DNA of 64,000 nt from a virus, in the IMG/VR virus record IMGVR_UViG_3300027728_001610, positions 1 to 64,000 of that record. One strand, 5' to 3'. Made by a program: the position numbers and the translations under genes. Positions 33,545 to 42,209 of the stretch are shown piece by piece (position 1 is the stretch's first letter; each line of letters opens with the position of its first letter). The notes beneath the pieces are model-generated. The model worked only from the letters and a program-made list of their open reading frames with translations, was not told the DNA's origin and searched no databases.

Positions 33545-34351
33545 ATGAGCACAAATAACACAATATCAGTCATCCTACCTATAAAAACAGGTAAAGTTAT
33601 CGGGTTTGTCGACTTCTTTGATAGATGTATACAATCAGTAAGATATCAAAACGATAATCTAAATGAACTAATAATCGTTCATGGGTCTGAAGAATATTTA
33701 ACCACTTTTTTAAACGAATATGATTTCAGTGGTATGACAGTAAATTTAGAGTCTTGGAATCAAGAACCTAATTTTGCTAAACAAGTTAATCATGGTGTAA
33801 GCATTGCAAATTCTAATTGGTGTTCTATATTAGAATTTGACGATGAATACTCAAATATATGGTTTAAAAATGCTCTTAATTATATGGACATTTATAAAGA
33901 TGTTCATGTGTTTTTACCAATTGTTGTTGACGTTGATGAAAAACTAGTTTTCGCTGGATTTACAAATGAGGCGACATTTGCGGCTAATATATCTTCTGAA
34001 ATTGGTATTTTAACAAATGAAACATTACAAACATTTCAAAACTTCCAAACGTCAGGTATGGTTTTCAAAAAAGAAAAATATCAAGAAATTGGTGGGATGA
34101 AATCAAATTTAAAATTAACTTTTGGTTATGAACTACTTTTACGTTTAACTCACAATTCAGCAAACATTATGACAATTCCAAGAATTGGTTATAAACATAT
34201 GAATTTAAGAGAAGGATCAATTTTTTGGAATTACAAAAATGGTGAAAACAAAATGAACCAAGATGAAGCTAGATTTTGGATTGAGACCGCAAAAAAAGAA
34301 TACTTATTTTCAACTGAAAGAGAAATAAATTACGAATCTCAAGAAGTTTAA
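33545..34351 (+). CDS. GT2-like glycosyltransferase
   Basis: A protein of 268 residues. I-S-V-I-L-P-I-K-T-G-K opens a GT-A fold; the usual DxD position reads I-L-E-F-D-D-E-Y near 98. A later M-V-F-K-K-E-K-Y-Q-E-I-G-G-M matches the G-G-F/M segment of GT2 enzymes. Its last base is the first base of the sigma factor ATG. Confidence 0.78.
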   Translation: MSTNNTISVILPIKTGKVIGFVDFFDRCIQSVRYQNDNLNELIIVHGSEEYLTTFLNEYDFSGMTVNLESWNQEPNFAKQVNHGVSIANSNWCSILEFDDEYSNIWFKNALNYMDIYKDVHVFLPIVVDVDEKLVFAGFTNEATFAANISSEIGILTNETLQTFQNFQTSGMVFKKEKYQEIGGMKSNLKLTFGYELLLRLTHNSANIMTIPRIGYKHMNLREGSIFWNYKNGENKMNQDEARFWIETAKKEYLFSTEREINYESQEV

Positions 34352-35094
34352 TGTCCAATAATGAAACAGAGATTTTAGTTGAAAAGAAAAAGAAAGGTAG
34401 AAAACCAACATCTAATAATTATTTTGACGAAAGAGAAGAAACGGCGGTTAGGAATTTTTTAATCGCCGAATCTTACGAAGAAAAAAATAAGATTTACAAC
34501 GAGTTTTTAAAAGAGCCTTTAGATAAGATGATATCTTCAATAATTAGAAGATATAAATTATACAGAAAAGACATGGACTATGAAGAAATACATGTAGACA
34601 CACATTCGTTTCTTATGACAAAAATAGATAAGTTCAAACCATCAAAAGAAAAAAAGGCATATTCTTATTTTGGAACTATTTGTAAAAATTATCTTATGGG
34701 TCAAATTATGAAAGACCAAAAAGAAATGAATAGAAAAATATCGTATGAAGATATTTCTTCTGATTTATGTAATAGAGAAGAAATGTCATATACCATAGAT
34801 GAAGACACATTAAGCTCGGAATATGTTATAAAAAAATTTTTAGAAAAATTAAAAGAAGATATTGATAGTATTGATATCAGTGCCCAAGAGCATAAATTAG
34901 GAGCGGCAATCTATGATCTTTTTGAAAACTATGGGACAATTTTTCCTGATACAAATAATAATAAATTTAATAAAAATATTATTTTGTTTGAATTAAGAGA
35001 AATGACAAATCTTTCAACAAAAGAGATTAGAAATTCAATAAAAAAATATAAAAAATTATATTTTGATTTGATACAAGAATTAGTTAAAACTTAA
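34351..35094 (+). CDS. gp55: Late-transcription sigma factor, T4 gp55-like
   Basis: A protein of 247 residues. A Lys-rich N-terminus (K-K-K-K-G-R-K-P) precedes a sigma-region-2-like helical core: M-I-S-S-I-I-R-R-Y-K-L-Y, F-L-M-T-K-I-D-K-F-K-P and A-Y-S-Y-F-G-T-I-C-K-N-Y-L-M-G-Q, comparable to the K-x-x-N-P-H-A-Y-I-T-Q-A region of T4 gp55. In T4 this small sigma recognises the late promoter -10 box and works with the sliding clamp and gp33. The region 4 of ordinary sigma factors is absent. The C-terminal helix-rich part is longer than in T4 gp55 (185 residues). Confidence 0.75.
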   Translation: MSNNETEILVEKKKKGRKPTSNNYFDEREETAVRNFLIAESYEEKNKIYNEFLKEPLDKMISSIIRRYKLYRKDMDYEEIHVDTHSFLMTKIDKFKPSKEKKAYSYFGTICKNYLMGQIMKDQKEMNRKISYEDISSDLCNREEMSYTIDEDTLSSEYVIKKFLEKLKEDIDSIDISAQEHKLGAAIYDLFENYGTIFPDTNNNKFNKNIILFELREMTNLSTKEIRNSIKKYKKLYFDLIQELVKT

Positions 35095-35106
35095 TATTTA
35101 ATAATT

Positions 35107-35478
35107 ATGCCAAGACCTCCAAAAAAAGAAATTAATTTAAGTAAAGAATCAATGTTATCTTTGATGCAAGAAATCTATAATGAACTTGTAGAACAAAGAA
35201 ATACCGCAATCAGAATACAAAATAAAATGTTAACAATGATGAAAGAACCTGAAGATATGACTCTTATCGGTCCTGTTATTGAAAAACAACAAAAAATTAT
35301 TAATGATTGTGTTGAGAAAAAATTAACTCTTTCTAAATTACAATCACAAATGTGGCAAAAAAATACCGAAAAAGAAGAAGATTTTAAATTGTCTGATTTA
35401 GAACTTGACGACGAAACGTTTCAAAACTTATTAAAAAAAGACATTAATAACGATGGTACATATAAAATGAAAAAATAA
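35107..35478 (+). CDS. Hypothetical helical protein next to the late sigma gene
   Basis: A protein of 123 residues, charged and helical, with M-L-S-L-M-Q-E-I-Y-N-E-L-V-E-Q-R and an acidic hydrophobic segment near the end (L-S-D-L-E-L-D-D-E-T-F-Q-N-L-L). Its size and position directly after the sigma gene would suit a gp33-like co-activator, but I see no diagnostic motif and do not assign that. Confidence 0.6.
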   Translation: MPRPPKKEINLSKESMLSLMQEIYNELVEQRNTAIRIQNKMLTMMKEPEDMTLIGPVIEKQQKIINDCVEKKLTLSKLQSQMWQKNTEKEEDFKLSDLELDDETFQNLLKKDINNDGTYKMKK

Positions 35479-35484
35479 CATGAC

Positions 35485-37413
35485 ATGGCAGTTGATATTA
35501 ATGATGAATTAAAAAAAGCGAGTCAAAAAACAAATGTTTATAAAACTTATAAACAATATAAAAAAGATTACGAAGATTTAAAAAAGAAAGCTGGTAGTTC
35601 TCAAGAAACGGCAAATAAATACGTTTCTAATCAATTAGGTGATTTTGTTAAATGGAGGAAAAAACATACCGCAACTACCAAAACTTTTACTGACGAATTA
35701 ATTAAACAATTAAAAGAAATTAAAGGTGCTGGTCTTGAGACAGATACCGTAATAAAACGAGTATTTGTTAATTCATTAAAAAAAATAAAACCAGAAATTA
35801 AGAATTTAATTATTGAAAATGTTAAATCTGCGTTAGCATGTAGTAATGTTCAAGGATATCAATTTAACACAACTTATTATATTCCTGTTAAATCTATTGA
35901 TTTATTTGGTAGTCTTGAATTATCTACCGATGACAGAATTGGTAAATTATTTTACGAAGTAAGTGCTTCAACATATAACACATTTCCTTATTCTATGAAT
36001 AGAGAATTGTATGATAGAACTCAAAACTTAAATCAACCTTTTGCCGCTGTTGCCGGAAATAATTATTTAGGAACATCACAACAAAATCTTTTTGACATAA
36101 CATATGTTGATAACTATGTTGACCCAATCACAACACAAACAATTCAAGGAAGTTTTTTTAAGGTAGATCTAAAACCAAGAATTAATTTTCCAACGGTAGA
36201 TGAGTTTTTAAATGATTATTATAGTACTATTGATATTTTAGATTACAAAACTTTTTTTACCAACTTAGTTGATTATGTTACCGGAGCAATTTCATTTGGT
36301 AGAGGTGACGGAAAATTAAAATTAGATGTAATACAAAAATCTTTGTTAATTATGCAAAGAATATTGGGACTTTGTTCCGACTCAAATAAAGAAATAAATG
36401 TAGGTGGAACATCAAAAGTTTCTGAAATTGATAATGTGGATGAATCATTTTACGAATTTAATGATATTGATTTAAGAGTTATTGATCAAATAACTTCTGA
36501 TATAAAATTAGGGGTCGTTGAGTTTGAAGAATGTGATAATGTAAAAATCCCGATGAATTTAGATGCTGTATTAACGGCATTAGATGATTTACAATTTAAT
36601 GAAGACACATCAGATGTTAATGAAATTAACGCAGCCTTAGGTATTATTTATCCGGTTGTTGATGAAAACCCAACTTACAAATTATCGGTTGATTCTGGAT
36701 TCTTCACACAATTTGTTAAAGCGTTAGTTAATACCGTTTTATCACCTAAAACAATTTTACCAATTATGATATCCGCAGGGATGTTAAATCAACCAATATT
36801 TAAACAAATCAATAACATTAAAGATTTTCAAAAAATTTTTAAAAATTTCTTTAATGAGTTTTTAACTAAAGTAGCGGCGGTTTTTACCAAAGCAATTTTT
36901 GAAGAATTAAAAAAAGAAATAAAAGCTCTTGTTAGATTATTATTAAAAGATATTACGGACGAAAAAAAGAAGAAAAAATATCAAATGATATTATCAATTG
37001 TTGCAATACTTCCAGCACTAATACAAATTGTAAAAGATTTTAGAGAATGTAAAAGCGTTTTAGATGAGTTATTACAATTATTGAATATTGGGATTAAAAA
37101 AAAGTTGGACGCATTAAAAGAATCAGGTGCTGATTTACCATTACCTTTATTATTATCTGCAAAATTTTTAGACGGATATTCACCAACAAGATCGTTTTTA
37201 AATACCGTACAAAACCTACAAGAATTGGGGGTCCCAACAGGTCCTATGCCTGACGGGAGCCCAAATAAATTTTTAGCATCAATTAAAGCAATGATTGATG
37301 GAAATTCTCAAGAAATCGCTGAAAACGGAAAAGTTGCCATTGGAATTGGTCCATTGACAATCACTCCAGCAGGCATTACAAGACCAAAAGATTCATATGG
37401 AAAATTCATTTAA
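35485..37413 (+). CDS. Large tail/baseplate-type structural protein, unassigned
   Basis: A protein of 642 residues. The N-terminal 100 residues are helical and basic. A beta-rich middle follows (Y-Y-I-P-V-K-S-I-D-L-F-G-S-L-E-L and similar). Residues about 440-545 are strongly hydrophobic and helical, including I-L-S-I-V-A-I-L-P-A-L-I-Q-I-V, which could be membrane-active. The C-terminus is Gly/Pro-rich. It lies directly before the small coiled-coil gene and the gp5-like OB protein, so a baseplate hub or tape-type role is plausible but not shown. Confidence 0.6.
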   Translation: MAVDINDELKKASQKTNVYKTYKQYKKDYEDLKKKAGSSQETANKYVSNQLGDFVKWRKKHTATTKTFTDELIKQLKEIKGAGLETDTVIKRVFVNSLKKIKPEIKNLIIENVKSALACSNVQGYQFNTTYYIPVKSIDLFGSLELSTDDRIGKLFYEVSASTYNTFPYSMNRELYDRTQNLNQPFAAVAGNNYLGTSQQNLFDITYVDNYVDPITTQTIQGSFFKVDLKPRINFPTVDEFLNDYYSTIDILDYKTFFTNLVDYVTGAISFGRGDGKLKLDVIQKSLLIMQRILGLCSDSNKEINVGGTSKVSEIDNVDESFYEFNDIDLRVIDQITSDIKLGVVEFEECDNVKIPMNLDAVLTALDDLQFNEDTSDVNEINAALGIIYPVVDENPTYKLSVDSGFFTQFVKALVNTVLSPKTILPIMISAGMLNQPIFKQINNIKDFQKIFKNFFNEFLTKVAAVFTKAIFEELKKEIKALVRLLLKDITDEKKKKKYQMILSIVAILPALIQIVKDFRECKSVLDELLQLLNIGIKKKLDALKESGADLPLPLLLSAKFLDGYSPTRSFLNTVQNLQELGVPTGPMPDGSPNKFLASIKAMIDGNSQEIAENGKVAIGIGPLTITPAGITRPKDSYGKFI

Positions 37414-37633
37414 CATTAACGAAAAAAGAATAAAAGCAGGAGAAATACTTCTGATAATTAAAGAACATAAAGAAAGGTCAAATAAAGATCTTCAATTGGC
37501 GATGGACTTTATACAAGAAGATTTTAAAATGACTAAAGAGTCTTTACTGAAACTAACACACCATTTAGATAAATTAGAAAACACTTATAATTTATTACAT
37601 AAAGAATATTCAGATAGAATTAAAATAAAATGA
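37397..37633 (+). CDS. Small coiled-coil protein
   Basis: A protein of 78 residues, overlapping the preceding gene by 17 bases in another frame and the next by four (ATGA). It is almost entirely helical with heptad spacing (L-L-K-L-T-H-H-L-D-K-L-E-N-T-Y-N-L-L). The tight overlap on both sides suggests co-expression with the baseplate genes. Confidence 0.65.
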   Translation: MENSFNINEKRIKAGEILLIIKEHKERSNKDLQLAMDFIQEDFKMTKESLLKLTHHLDKLENTYNLLHKEYSDRIKIK

Positions 37634-39180
37634 GTGAAGATAAAATTATATTTCAGGGATTTGTAATAAATAATCAAGATCCTTTGATGCTTGGAAGAGT
37701 TAGGGCAATTCCAATTAGCGAGACCGAATCTGCTTTATTACCTGAAGATTGGGATCCAGAAAAAGATATTTGGACAGAAAAAGACCCCATAATTTATTTA
37801 CCTCTTTTACCTTATTATATTAGTCAAGTACCTGAAGTTGATGAATATATTCACATATTTTATTATAATAAAACACAGGTAAACGATAATACCAAATTTT
37901 ACATACAAGGGCCAATAACAAGACCACAAAATAATAATTTTGAAAATTGGCACAATTCAGAATCAATGCTTGCTAGTGGAGTTTTTTTAAAACAAGCAAA
38001 TAACATTAAAGATCCAATAAGTTTGGAAATTAAAGGTCAATCTAAGGGTATATATCCAGAACCAGGGGATAATGCATTATTGGGTAGAGGAACTTCAGAT
38101 GTTATTGTAAAAGAAAGCGAAGTTTTAATAAGGGCAGGAAAAAATATACCAACACAAACTTCTAGCTTTAATTTACCAACACCAAGACAAAATAGAGGAT
38201 TTTTACAAATATCAAACTTTGATTTAGAAAAAAAACAACTTGATCCGATTAAAAAGACATTGTTTTCCAATAAATCACAATTAGTTAAAAAACTAATAGA
38301 GTGGGAAATAACAAGTGAAGTTCAAATTACAGGGTTCACATCTGGAGGAGGAACAACAGGATCAACTTTCTATAATGGGAATATATCACTTTATTCTTTA
38401 CTACCTAAAGATAAAACTAAAAGCACAGAAATTAATATGAATACACCACTTGATCAATATAAAAGTGGTGTTGAATATAAATTAGAATTTACCGGTAAAA
38501 CTCAAGATGAGGGGGTTAAAATTATCAACCAATTTATAAATGGTGTAAATAATGGAAAAATTAATGTTGATGGATATACCCAATTTCCATTAGAAAATGA
38601 TTCAAGATTAGAAAAACAATTTCCATTTTACTTTAGACCAACAAAAAATAATATTGATAAATTATCATCTTCGGCATCCACAGATTTTAATATGGTCAAT
38701 AATTTTTTTAAAAAAATTAAATTATTACCTTCAGATAAACAATTTGGAAGTGTATTGGTATGGTCAAAAAATATTGTTGGTCAACAATTAAGTTCTGATA
38801 AAATTTCATTAAAACAAAGCATTTATAAACCAAATCCTGTTTCATACGGAACCATGGCGTCCGATTTTATTTATTTTCTTTCTCATAAAACAGACATACC
38901 TTCTAAATCAAAAATAAACCTACAACCAAAAGAAACTTTGTATGGTATTGAGCAAGAGTATTTCACACAGAATATATTACCAAATACAGACCCAATGGTT
39001 AGAGGTAACGAATTAATGAAACTTTTAACATTAATTGTTAGATTTTTAGGGTCACATGTTCATAACATAAATGAAGCACCAATTCCAATCGGAGTTGATG
39101 GAACACAATTAGATGAAATCAACAAAATTCTTCAAGACGCAGATAATTCAATATTAAATCAAAATATTAGAATTAATTGA
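37630..39180 (+). CDS. Baseplate hub protein with gp5/Vgr-like OB domain
   Basis: A protein of 516 residues. The first 110 residues look like the gp5/VgrG OB-fold: F-Q-G-F-V-I-N-N-Q-D-P-L-M-L-G-R-V-R-A, Y-L-P-L-L-P-Y-Y, and V-P-E-V-D-E-Y-I-H-I-F-Y-Y-N. A second small beta segment follows around 135-175. There is no lysozyme domain like that inserted in T4 gp5. The C-terminal part is unassigned but ends near a short H-V-H-N motif. The role would be at the tip of the tail tube. Confidence 0.7.
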   Translation: MSEDKIIFQGFVINNQDPLMLGRVRAIPISETESALLPEDWDPEKDIWTEKDPIIYLPLLPYYISQVPEVDEYIHIFYYNKTQVNDNTKFYIQGPITRPQNNNFENWHNSESMLASGVFLKQANNIKDPISLEIKGQSKGIYPEPGDNALLGRGTSDVIVKESEVLIRAGKNIPTQTSSFNLPTPRQNRGFLQISNFDLEKKQLDPIKKTLFSNKSQLVKKLIEWEITSEVQITGFTSGGGTTGSTFYNGNISLYSLLPKDKTKSTEINMNTPLDQYKSGVEYKLEFTGKTQDEGVKIINQFINGVNNGKINVDGYTQFPLENDSRLEKQFPFYFRPTKNNIDKLSSSASTDFNMVNNFFKKIKLLPSDKQFGSVLVWSKNIVGQQLSSDKISLKQSIYKPNPVSYGTMASDFIYFLSHKTDIPSKSKINLQPKETLYGIEQEYFTQNILPNTDPMVRGNELMKLLTLIVRFLGSHVHNINEAPIPIGVDGTQLDEINKILQDADNSILNQNIRIN

Positions 39181-39187
39181 TATTTAT
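39180..39187 (+). promoter_or_regulatory. ATATTTAT motif upstream of the 39201 gene
   Basis: Exact octamer after T-T-G, overlapping the stop codon of the OB-fold gene and 13 bases before the ATG. Confidence 0.45.
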
Positions 39188-39200
39188 AAAGAAAAAATAA

Positions 39201-40670
39201 ATGTCAATTAATAACTCCTACTTTAGTAGAAACAACACAATCGTATATAATAGTTATGTAAATACAGGTAGAAACCCTGTAATGCAACTTTATTATGGTG
39301 ATGGCGGACTTGTAAACCCAATTGGTTATTCAAGGTTTATTTTCGATTTAAACTTAGATTTATTAAGGGAAAAAATCGCAAACGGAACAATTTCAACAGA
39401 TTGTCAAAATAGTGTAATAACTCATGTTTTAAAAATGACAAATTCTTCATCTTTTAACGAAGAATTATTAAACACATCAATGCCCGATGGAAGTTTAAGG
39501 GCAACATCATTTGATTTAATTTTATTTAGAATACCTCCAGTTAATTTTGATCCTTTGTTTCCACAATATTGGGATGAAGGTGTTGGTTACGATTTTTATG
39601 ATGTTCCTGATGTTTTAGGACCAAATAGAGCATACTCAGACAGACCCTCAAATTGGATTCAAACAACAACAATTAATAATTGGCAACAAATGGGGATATA
39701 CGACAATACAAATGGTGGTTTGGTTCCGTTTTCAGCAATTACAATTGTGGATATACAACATTTTGAATTTGGAAATGAGGATATTGAATTTGATATGACG
39801 CAAGAAATTAATGATGTTTTAACTGGAGTAATTCAAAACCCAACAGGATGGGGAATTGCTTACTTACCTCAAGTTGAAAATTTATCAGGAACCACAGGAT
39901 CTTATTCAGTTGGTTTCTTCACAAGACATACTCAAACTTTTTATGAACCATATCTTCTTACAACTTACGACGATTTAATTGAAGATGATAGAAATAACTT
40001 TTCTATGGGTAGGTCTAATAAATTATATCTATATATCTATGAAGATGGAGATTTTAAAAATTTAGATCAACCTCCATTGGTTTCAATTTCAAATTCACAA
40101 GGAACTCCAATTTCAGGACTTCAAAATCTTCAATCTTGTTTAAGAACAAAAGGTGTTTATGAAATAACAATTCCACCATTAATTGGTTATCAAACACCAT
40201 GCACATTTACTGATACGTGGTCAAATATAGAATTAAATGGTTTCAATTTACCAAATCAGGTTAATGAATTTATTGTATATCCATTTAAAAAATCAATTCA
40301 AATTGGAACAAATACAAATGATCCCGCACAATATGGATTTTCTTATTACGGATTAAAACAAAATGAAAAGATTTTAAATACAGACATTAGAAAAGTTGGG
40401 GTGATTATCAAACAAGCTTACACCACAAATAAACAACTTCCGAATGTTGATGGTCAATATAGAGTTTATGTTAAAGAAGGAACGACAGAAGTCATAGTTC
40501 AGGACTGGACAATGTTGAATAGAACTCCAAATGAATATTATTTTATTTTTGACACAAGAGATAAAATACCAAATGAATATTTTGTTGATATAAAAGTCAC
40601 AACATCAGGTCAGGTTAATGTTTACAAACAACAAATTAATTTCTTCATTGTAAATGTTAAATCAGAATAA
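39201..40670 (+). CDS. Tail-associated beta-rich structural protein
   Basis: A protein of 489 residues, not assigned to a family. The N-terminal 250 residues have a jelly-roll look with Y-S-R-F-I-F-D-L-N-L, W-I-Q-T-T-T-I-N-N-W and the closing F-F-T-R-H-T-Q-T-F-Y-E-P-Y-L, reminiscent of DNRLRE-type beta domains. Three further beta segments follow (I-S-N-S-Q-G-T-P-I-S-G-L; I-E-L-N-G-F; Y-R-V-Y-V-K-E-G). It is transcribed with the baseplate genes and could be a wedge or fibre connector. Confidence 0.6.
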   Translation: MSINNSYFSRNNTIVYNSYVNTGRNPVMQLYYGDGGLVNPIGYSRFIFDLNLDLLREKIANGTISTDCQNSVITHVLKMTNSSSFNEELLNTSMPDGSLRATSFDLILFRIPPVNFDPLFPQYWDEGVGYDFYDVPDVLGPNRAYSDRPSNWIQTTTINNWQQMGIYDNTNGGLVPFSAITIVDIQHFEFGNEDIEFDMTQEINDVLTGVIQNPTGWGIAYLPQVENLSGTTGSYSVGFFTRHTQTFYEPYLLTTYDDLIEDDRNNFSMGRSNKLYLYIYEDGDFKNLDQPPLVSISNSQGTPISGLQNLQSCLRTKGVYEITIPPLIGYQTPCTFTDTWSNIELNGFNLPNQVNEFIVYPFKKSIQIGTNTNDPAQYGFSYYGLKQNEKILNTDIRKVGVIIKQAYTTNKQLPNVDGQYRVYVKEGTTEVIVQDWTMLNRTPNEYYFIFDTRDKIPNEYFVDIKVTTSGQVNVYKQQINFFIVNVKSE

Positions 40671-40674
40671 ACAG

Positions 40675-40682
40675 ATATTTAT
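40675..40682 (+). promoter_or_regulatory. ATATTTAT motif upstream of the 40696 gene
   Basis: Exact octamer after C-A-G, 13 bases before the ATG, with the same spacing as the previous gene. Confidence 0.45.
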
Positions 40683-40695
40683 AAAATAAAATATT

Positions 40696-41106
40696 ATGGC
40701 AGTACAAAATTTTGAATTGTGTTTTCAACCAGGTGTTATTATAAAAGCTGAAGATGGTGGATCAACGTTAATAACAGGAAACACATATTCAATCATAGAC
40801 CCCACTTCGGGAATAGACCCCACTACGGGAATTACATATTGTGCAACACTTATTGGATCAGCAGGACCTGTGAGTACTTCAAATTACGTAGGAATGTTAT
40901 TTGATAGTTGTTCTTCATGTCTTCAAAGTATACCATCAACAGCAAATACAATTGGTGATAGTTGTGTTATCTGCGATCCTTGTTATTCAGGAGGAACAGC
41001 AACTACGGTTTCAGTTCCACATCCGGTATGGACTGGTTTATATGGAAATTCAGTAACTCAAGGAAACGCAATACAATTAGGAGGACAAAACGGATTATAT
41101 TCGTAA
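40696..41106 (+). CDS. Small Cys-containing surface/decoration protein
   Basis: A protein of 136 residues, rich in Gly, Ser and Thr with a cluster of seven Cys between residues 50 and 100 (C-S-S-C, C-V-I-C-D-P-C). A six-residue unit (I-D-P-T-S/T-G) is tandemly repeated owing to an 18-base duplication. The C-terminus is Gly/Gln/Asn-rich. It resembles small virion accessory proteins but has no recognised domain. Confidence 0.55.
   Translation: MAVQNFELCFQPGVIIKAEDGGSTLITGNTYSIIDPTSGIDPTTGITYCATLIGSAGPVSTSNYVGMLFDSCSSCLQSIPSTANTIGDSCVICDPCYSGGTATTVSVPHPVWTGLYGNSVTQGNAIQLGGQNGLYS
40795..40830 (+). repeat. Tandem 18-base duplication inside the 40696 gene
   Basis: Two adjacent 18-base units (40795-40812, 40813-40830) differ at one position (TCG versus ACG). 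They keep the frame and code I-D-P-T-S/T-G twice. Confidence 0.8.
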
Positions 41107-41131
41107 AGTTTAAAATTAAATAAATAATAAT

Positions 41132-41566
41132 ATGAGAAATTTAGATTCAATAATTAGAAGAGTTATTAAAGAAACTCAAGAAGAAAATTCATCAAGATAT
41201 ATGTTCTTTTCAAATTTAGAACAAATGAGAAGACAATGTGATATATTATTAGATTTTGACCAATCTATGATTGAGGACATTTTAGAAAATGGTCACGATT
41301 GGGCGCAAGATCACATTGCTGAGGCCAAAAACAACATGGATCAAGTTTTTGATTTTCTAATGAATGAAAAGGAAGGAGAAAATCATTCTGATGATATGAT
41401 GATGTCTGAAGGAAGAAAAAAGAAAAATGTTGCAACAAATAAAAAATTATGGCAACAATCTCTAGCTTGGGCAAAACAACGTTACGAAGTTTGTCCTAGT
41501 GCATATTGTAACGGAGCTGCGGTAAAACGTTACAATTCAAAAGGAGGTAAATGGAAAAAAGAGTGA
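41132..41566 (+). CDS. Hypothetical protein with N-terminal IIRRVIKE peptide
   Basis: A protein of 144 residues. It begins M-R-N-L-D-S-I-I-R-R-V-I-K-E, an amphipathic helix ending in I-K-E that closely matches the start of the protein at 42210-42923. A helical acidic middle follows. The C-terminal 40 residues (L-A-W-A-K-Q-R-Y-E-V-C-P-S-A-Y-C-N-G-A-A and K-R-Y-N-S-K-G-G-K-W) resemble a small phage domain whose name I am not certain of. Packaging into the head is inferred from the N-terminus. Confidence 0.65.
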   Translation: MRNLDSIIRRVIKETQEENSSRYMFFSNLEQMRRQCDILLDFDQSMIEDILENGHDWAQDHIAEAKNNMDQVFDFLMNEKEGENHSDDMMMSEGRKKKNVATNKKLWQQSLAWAKQRYEVCPSAYCNGAAVKRYNSKGGKWKKE

Positions 41567-41691
41567 TTTCTTTAAGAAATTTTTGTTTACTAAATAATCT
41601 AAGTGATAGTGCTTTGCAAAGAGTTGGTAAAGGACATTTAAAACAACACAAAGGTTGGTCATGTTCGTATGAAACTATCACATTAAAATAA
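41551..41691 (+). CDS. 46-residue HTH-like ORF, probable endonuclease remnant
   Basis: ATG at 41551 inside the end of the preceding gene, 46 codons. The peptide contains S-L-R-N-F-C-L-L-N-N-L, A-L-Q-R-V-G-K-G and H-K-G-W-S-C, the pattern of DNA-binding modules at the C-terminus of phage homing endonucleases. There is no nuclease domain, so it is likely a left-over end, or a small stand-alone DNA binder. GGAGG lies three bases before the ATG but is part of the upstream coding sequence. Confidence 0.45.
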   Translation: MEKRVISLRNFCLLNNLSDSALQRVGKGHLKQHKGWSCSYETITLK

Positions 41692-41746
41692 CCTACTCAA
41701 TGTTAATTTTTTTTTTTAAAAATTTTTTTTATTTGATTTTATCACA

Positions 41747-41754
41747 TATATTTG
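41747..41754 (+). promoter_or_regulatory. Bacteroidota-type -7 box (TATATTTG)
   Basis: Matches the host housekeeping -7 consensus TAnnTTTG, 23 bases before the ATG at 41778. The upstream TTTG at 41732 is too close (11 bases) to be an ideal -33 element. It suggests early, host-polymerase expression of the next gene. Confidence 0.45.
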
Positions 41755-41777
41755 TAGTTATAAACTAAACACTAACT

Positions 41778-42209
41778 ATGGAAAAATTCTTTAAAAGATT
41801 CTACAAACGATTTAAGGTCAAAATGGCTCGACACATGAGAAACAACATGAAAACTTATGAAGAAGTTGATTTACATGAAAAAACCGCATTTAAAATTTGT
41901 GTTAAGTTAATATCACATAGAGATAGTGATTTTATGATTGCACCAATGTCTCAAAAAAGATTTATTGTTAATGAAAAGTTAAATGTCTTTATCATTATTG
42001 ATTATGGTCGTGTTGAAATAACAAATCATATTTTTCATTATGATGTTAAATTAAGTCTTCGTGATTATGAAAGAATAACTTATCTTTACGACACCGAAAC
42101 AGAAAAACGAAGGGTGAATACCGAAACAGAAGTTAAATCAAATATTAAGAATTCCCTTCAAAATATTTTAAATAAACTTACAGAAAAAATAGAAAAAGAA
42201 GAAAAATAA
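41778..42209 (+). CDS. Hypothetical basic protein behind a host-type promoter box
   Basis: A protein of 143 residues. The N-terminus is strongly basic (F-F-K-R-F-Y-K-R-F-K-V-K-M-A-R-H-M-R), the middle is beta-like (V-F-I-I-I-D-Y-G-R-V-E-I), and the C-terminus is a charged helix. No family recognised. The basic arm suggests nucleic-acid contact. Its promoter resembles host rather than late phage signals, so it may act early. It is tail to tail with the next gene. Confidence 0.55.
   Translation: MEKFFKRFYKRFKVKMARHMRNNMKTYEEVDLHEKTAFKICVKLISHRDSDFMIAPMSQKRFIVNEKLNVFIIIDYGRVEITNHIFHYDVKLSLRDYERITYLYDTETEKRRVNTETEVKSNIKNSLQNILNKLTEKIEKEEK

Noticed and set aside
35107-35478. Assignment as late co-activator gp33
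   Set aside because: Only size, acidity and position fit; no diagnostic motif could be seen.
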